The notes below the pieces were generated by a model that was not told the DNA's origin, did not search any database, and saw only the letters and a list, made by a program, of their open reading frames with translations. 64,000 nucleotides of DNA from Symsagittifera roscoffensis (taxonomy: Eukaryota; Xenacoelomorpha; Acoela; Convolutidae), in contig NC_087064.1 of the NCBI RefSeq assembly GCF_963678635.1, positions 23,236,509 to 23,300,508 of the forward strand, read 5' to 3'. This document shows, piece by piece, positions 48,701-55,100 of the stretch (positions within the stretch are counted from its first letter, which is position 1; each line of letters opens with the position of its first letter). A program made the position numbers and the translations under genes.

Positions 48701-49125
48701 TTTCTGAGTGAACGAAAAATGTAACAGCGAAAAAGAAAACACTTCATGTGTGTACCTTTAGAAAAACTTTTGTTAGCTTGTTCAACCAGGCAAACTATGA
48801 TGAGTTTTACTTCAACTCTGGTTCATTCCTCCTTGTAGGTGTTGCGAGCTCAATACAGATTTGCCTGGTGGTGCCATCATCAAATAGTAGTTTTCTTGAG
48901 TCCTTTTTTTGCAAATTAAGTATGAAAAAATATAATTTTTTTCTCCGTCATTTTGTTGACATTACAATGAAGAATCATATCAAACAGACTAAGGGTAGAG
49001 TGTAAAGTGGACATTAATCCCCTTGTCTGTCCTCTTCGAGTCTTTTTTCATAAAATAAGATGCTAGTAAATTCTTGCTGTAATTTTTGTTGAAGTTTCTT
49101 ACTTTGAAATGATTTGGAGAAATAA

Positions 49126-49173
<48 letters not shown>

Positions 49174-52100
49174 TTTCGTCTAGCATTGTATTTGATTGCA
49201 GTCCACTTATTAGTAAATTTTGTTGCCAATTGAGTTGTTTTCTCATGAACCATTCGGAGCTCTATTGGCAGTGTAGGCTAGATACGCAAGCCAATAGATG
49301 CTAACGTTATGGAGTACCGGACAATTGAATTCCGAGAGCAATGGTTCCGACTTTCGAAGCAAGTGACGAAAATTTTGTGCTAGTGGTGGTTTTTTCTCCA
49401 GAGAAATTTCGACTTTTTGATTAGCCATTGTTGACATTTTTTAAACTTTGCAAAACAATATTGTTGGAAATATTTTTTTTTGCAAAGTAAAGGGATTGTC
49501 AGATTGCCAATATGGCCAATTTGAGATGATTAACACGCGATATCTTTCTCGCTATTAAAACGCAAGCGGAGATTTAATCCGTCTCAGATATCATTCCATA
49601 TTGGTTGAAGCAGGCTATTTGTCATAAGTCTGGCGTTACTAGTAGTAAAATCTATCACTTTAAACTTTACATGGTGTGTGGGTGGTGTTTTTTTCAAAAA
49701 GAAATCTCATTTTATCAGTTTTTTTTTTGAAAAAGTGATCAATTTCTTAAACAAACCCTCCACAAACTCTTAAAGGCAGCTGGAACATCAAGGTTTTGGC
49801 CTGATACGGGCACTTTTCACTCTGTACTTATCACTCTGTCAATTTGAAAGCATTTTGATTTTTTTAACCTTGTCATTTTTTTCAAAGCGAAAATTACTAC
49901 ATCGGCATTCAGAAGCAGTCTGAAAATTTAGGGCTTCACCCTGTTACGAGCATTCTTGTTACGTATCGCCTTAGCAGTTACGTGAAACGTTCTATATCGA
50001 TTCACTTAAGCAGAAAAGTATAGTGATTTGATTGCTCAGCATTACAAACTGTTTGGACTAAGTTATTCAAATCATTTAAATTGCCTTGCAGCAAATTGCC
50101 GACCCGCTTGCATCTACTTTGCGCTGAAGAGATCATCTGGAACAAGTTAACATCCCCCAAAGCCGTGTTAGCGCGCCGCGTCTTAATAACTTTTTTCTTT
50201 ATCCAACACAAATCATGGCAACAGGTTTTCAAAATCATCTGTGAATCTGAAATCTTCTAGAGAAAGGGAAGATTTTGCAAGACTGCTTCAATTAAACGTC
50301 TTTAAATTATCAAAAATTTTTCAAAAGAGCTTCTTTTTGCTTTTAGTATGAAAACAAATTTTGTTCCAAAGTTGTCGATGCCTGCGGGAGATGAAAAAGA
50401 AATGTGAACACATAGTTGTTCAAATCAATATGCTTGTCTGTCATATGTTGTAATGTGGTAACCTGTTTTTGGACTAGATTTTTTACGGTGTTGCACAAGT
50501 ATATGTTCAGTATTTTAACAAGAGAAACTAGCTATTAATCATTACTCTTAACTAGTTAGTAACACATGATAGACTGATTAAACAATAGGGCCGGCACTGT
50601 TATAATCGGTCTTGTGATTTTTTTTCACGACACGCTACGTTTTTTTGCCAATTTATTTTGAAAATCGAATATATAATCATGATGTTTTACTGATATAGGG
50701 AGAAAGTTTTTTGGAGATGATGTTTTTCACAACCTTTTTCACAACTTTTTGACTAAACTGGTTGAAATAGATTAGTGATCAAAAATTTTTTGGATTCATT
50801 TTTAAAATTCTTAATTTGTATGACCGTGTTAACTCAGTTTCGATGCAGTTGTCTTCGACTGAAATCTGGCTTTCAGATGCTTTAAATATTTCCAGGCAAA
50901 AATACCCGATTTTTAATGAAAATTATTTGGAGCAAACCTGTTTTGAGACAAGTCGAAATTAGAGGTCGGAAATGAACAGTTTTTTGGGAATCCTACAAGA
51001 ATTTATATGCACTGGGATTAGGAGTTGCAATGTGTGCAGCGTGAGTCTGTTTAGGATCCGCGTGAGAAAGAGATCGTGTCTCTGAGAAGGGAGGTGGGGG
51101 CCCTGAGAGGAGAAAACGAGTACCTCAGATCCCAGATTGACCTGCCCAAAGAACAGACCATCACACGTGAGCTCACAACACATAACTTGGAGGGCAATTT
51201 TCCTTTTTAACCTATCATCTAATGTGTTGTTACTCTTGAAATAGGTAAAAATAAAACAAACAATAAAAACTGTTCCAAAATAGAGGTATTGAGTGGCCTA
51301 CAGCAGAACCATGTCGAGTTACAGTCTTCAGCAGAACCAGATTTGAGATGGAGTGGGGGGGGGATGAAAAAGTGTCCTCAATTGTATATTTGAACAGAAA
51401 ACTTAGTTTGCTTCAGAAATATTGACCGCCTTTGAATTTTCAATCAAATCAAGGAAATAAAAAGCTAATTATATGGTGGAATTAATAGAATGACGTCGTC
51501 AATAATTTTCAGTAATTTTAGCAGAATGACGTCGTCGAGTCGAGAGATTTATAAATTAAAGGAAAAGGGAGAGGGATAACCTGCTAAAAATATTGCAAAC
51601 TTTACTGATTTCACCAAAGGATTTTTTGCAATGAGTTTCACCAAAAGTGGGAAGCACTTCCGCAAATTTTCGGCTGCGCGAACACGTTTAACGGTTCAAA
51701 GAAACGACTTCGGTTCAAACACGTTCCTTCTTCCCTCCGCCGCCCCCCCCCCCCCCCCCCTCAGTTATTCGGCCTCTGCCGACCTAAAGGATCCCTTTTT
51801 GTACTATTTTCCATTTCAGGCTGACTGACCCTAAAATTTTTCTAATTTTTTCTATTTTGCTTCGATAGAAAATTCAAACCGATTTACCCAAGGCTTTTTC
51901 TGGTTCTTATTTTAACCTTTTTTTCCTTTGGTTTTTCGCCTTAATTTTCTGCGAGTGAGAATAAACGAGGGTGATATAGTTTTAAGCCTATCCACTCATT
52001 TATGAAAACTATTGAATAGAGTTGGCGCTGAAGAGTGCGCGTCTGAAGTTGAGTGAGCAGGAGGGGGACGAGAGTGCGAGTCTGTATGAGATGGTGCAGG

Positions 52101-55100
52101 CATACATGATAGAGAACGAGCAGTTGCGCAGAGACGCCACAGAACTCACCCACAGTCGGGACAAGGCCACACACCAACTGCAGGTAGCACAATTTTATTT
52201 CGTGCTCACCCTACATCATTCAGAACTACTACTACTACTACTTCTGTTTCCGCTAGCCCCACCCTGAGCAAGACTTGATCATCGATATTTAGGAAATAAA
52301 GGGGGATTTAGCCAAAAAAAAGTAGGATTTTGATTTTTGCCAGCTACATCGCCAAAATGAATCTCATTAGGATGCACTGCAGGTTTGATTGTTTCAACCA
52401 ATACGGTTCAACCATCATGGTCGAGAATAACCAAAAGAGTACATGTAGTTTTTAAGCAGGGGCACAACAGCAGTTCTCCCCAGTGATGAGCTGAAAGTTC
52501 ATATGTTGGTCTTTTCCCTCGTGGAGAAAGCGTCTTAACTTTTTTTTCGTTCTGTCTTTTTTTAGGGCGGCTAACTTGGTACTTTTTTTTCAAAGACTTT
52601 CGTTTTCTTTTGACAACTTAACGTTAAAGTTATAGGCTGTCTGCTTTTTAAGAACACATGCTGCGTTCCAGCCAATCAGTTTAAAACTAATATCGCGTGT
52701 AATTGTTTGCAAGGCTACTACGTTTTAGGACTTGGCACAAGAAAACATGCGTCTTGTTAAGAAGTTAGAACAGTTCGAGGCTGTCTTCGTGGCCCTGCAG
52801 AACAACATGAACAGCAATGGCAGCAGCAGCAGTACCAACAGGGGAAGTAATTCCAATAGTAACAGTAATCATGCCTCGCTTCACAAACCAGCCATGGCGG
52901 GTCTCCTCAACCAGAACCAACAGACAACAAGAAAAAATGTAACTTTTTTCTCTGATTTTTCTGCATTTGTTGCAACGTTTCTTCCCGATTTTTGGCTTTT
53001 TGAATTCTTTATGAAAACAAATTTGTTCAAGATTCTGTGTTTTGTTGGAATTTAACCGGTGTTTTTCTGAGACGAGTTTAAGGATACAGTAAGCGTTGAA
53101 AATTTATAATTCTATATTTAAAAATTGGTTAACTCATAGCCCGAAACTTAAAAAAATACAATTTTAAGAATTTCATCAAAAACCTTAGCGGATCACTTGC
53201 ATTTAAAGTATTCGGATACTTTTTGTCTTCAAAACCATGAAACCATGTGACAAACTTGTTCTATCTCTGCTGACATATTTTAGGGGGGTCTGCCTCCCGT
53301 GGTATCGAACAAAGGAGTGCCCAATGGTCTCACCAGTCCCCGCTCTACTGTGGCCAAATTGAGCAGCAAATCACCCGAGAGAAAACTCCCCTCCTCTCAA
53401 CGACAACAGGCGACCACATCCACATCATCCCAGCAGTCGTCCTATGCCACAGGCGGGAAAAGTCCCCAATCAGTGACTAATCACCCAGGCTCATTCAGGT
53501 ATCCTATCTATAAATCCGTGAGGCAACCATTTCTAAAGCGGCAAGAAGCGAATATTGATTCAAGCAAAGAATACCAATTGAGTCGGATGTAAGAGCAGCG
53601 GAGCAAGGGGTCGCTACTTGCCGCCAATTCCTTGTGGCGAATTGTCGCGTGTTGCAAATTGTAGCCCGTCAGCGTCAAATAAACACTGTCTAAAAAACTT
53701 GGAAGACTTCTCCATCAAGTCATCAACGTGATAAAATCATTTAAAAAAAACTTGTCGTAGCTAGTTTCTCTCGCGTTGTAGTCACAGATTAGATTTAATG
53801 AATAAATGACGAGAAACCCAAAAAAAAGATAGAAGCTTAGGATACAAATTGACTCTCAAATGGCGACTTTCACTTAAGGGCTTCAAAAGCGCGAGGTGGG
53901 GCAAATCAGCAGAAGGGAGAGCGCAACTGGGACTCAGGAGTGTTCTCAGAAGACGAGCAGCAGCAGTCAGAACATTCTAGAAGACATAAGATGAACAACA
54001 GAATGGGAGCAGGAAGCAACGGTGCCACTGCCGCACCTTCAGTGCAGAACAGCAGAACCAAACAGAGCAATGGTATGATAAAGCAAAAGAACATTCTCAG
54101 TATAAAAGAAATATGCACCATTGCACGGTCAAATTTAGTGGGGGGGGGGGGTTGTTTTAGGGGGGGATTCCACTTACAATTTGCGGACTCGGCTTACAGT
54201 TGCGGATTCCGCAATAGCTCAATTCAACTATACACCGGTCTTTTTATTTATTTGTGGATTCCACAAACTGTTCTGGATAACGCAAATACGGAGCAAGTTT
54301 TTGGAGCAAATTTAAAAGGTACAGTGTTTTAGGTATTTGTTTGCGGAATCCAAAAGAGCTAAGAAGATCAAAGAAAAGTAGCAAGGTTGCGGATTCCGTG
54401 ACAAATCTGATTTTGATCTGTTGCGGAATCCGCTTACAATGCACAGAATGCACAGTTTGGCCTCGTAATGATGACGCGAGCGTTTTTTTTACTGGACTTC
54501 CATTGTGACCATTGGCAATTGAAAACTGTTTAAAAGTCCACTGCCCTTAAAAAACCGTTGATCCACCCTTGCAATCATTAAGAAAGTTCTCATTTTAGTG
54601 AGAAAAAACCATTAGTAGGTTCAGGAATTATTTCAAATAAAAAATGTTATTGTTTTAACAAATAGTGAATTCTTCAAACCGTACTTGAAACTAATATAGT
54701 GACTATTGCTTCTCGAACTATCGTGTATTCGATTTAGGTCAATTAAAGACAACAAACTTAGCTTAATTTTTGCTCGTTTTTGTCTAGTCACTGTAACTTT
54801 TGAAAAAAAACTTGGCAGTCTCAGGTATAATTAGTTACTAAAAAGTCACACGAAAAGATGATTGAAAAAAAAAGCAACTAAATATGCTATTTGAAAAACC
54901 GATGTTTAACCAAATATCAGTGAATTATTTTGGTAACTAAGGGTGCTTAGTCTTGCTAACTTAACGATTATCTTCAATTGAGGGCCCTGATCTATTTAAT
55001 ACTGCATGATTTCGATAATATAATAGTTGTTTTTAGGTAACTTTGCGCAGCAGAGTAACGGCTCCCCCAGAAAGACCTTATCCCAAAGTCAGAATGCGAG

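Larger units (their letters stand above)
38398..51054. other. Intron 9 (12.7 kb): LINE pair, copia remnant, other repeats
   Basis: This is the largest intron. Contents in order: a GCGAAG hairpin (39012), two head-to-tail LINE copies (about 40090-46470), a 200-N gap (46831-47030), a copia remnant (47031-47993), a LINE C-terminal fragment (48040-48510), a CTTT microsatellite (49126), TGTGCTC-type and hairpin-family-1 copies (49450-49960), then AT-rich sequence to exon 10. The 39389-39700 open frame is Lys/Glu-rich and might be part of LINE ORF1, but I cannot show it. Confidence 0.6.

Noticed and set aside
49126-49177. CTTT run and several G or C runs (8993, 14107, 34929, 51743, 54140) as functional signals
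   Set aside because: They are simple repeats or parts of dispersed elements, and nothing links them to structure or regulation.
51488-51540. Paired TGACGTC sites as a cAMP-response-type enhancer
   Set aside because: The motif is short, intronic and lies in a small direct duplication, so chance is sufficient.
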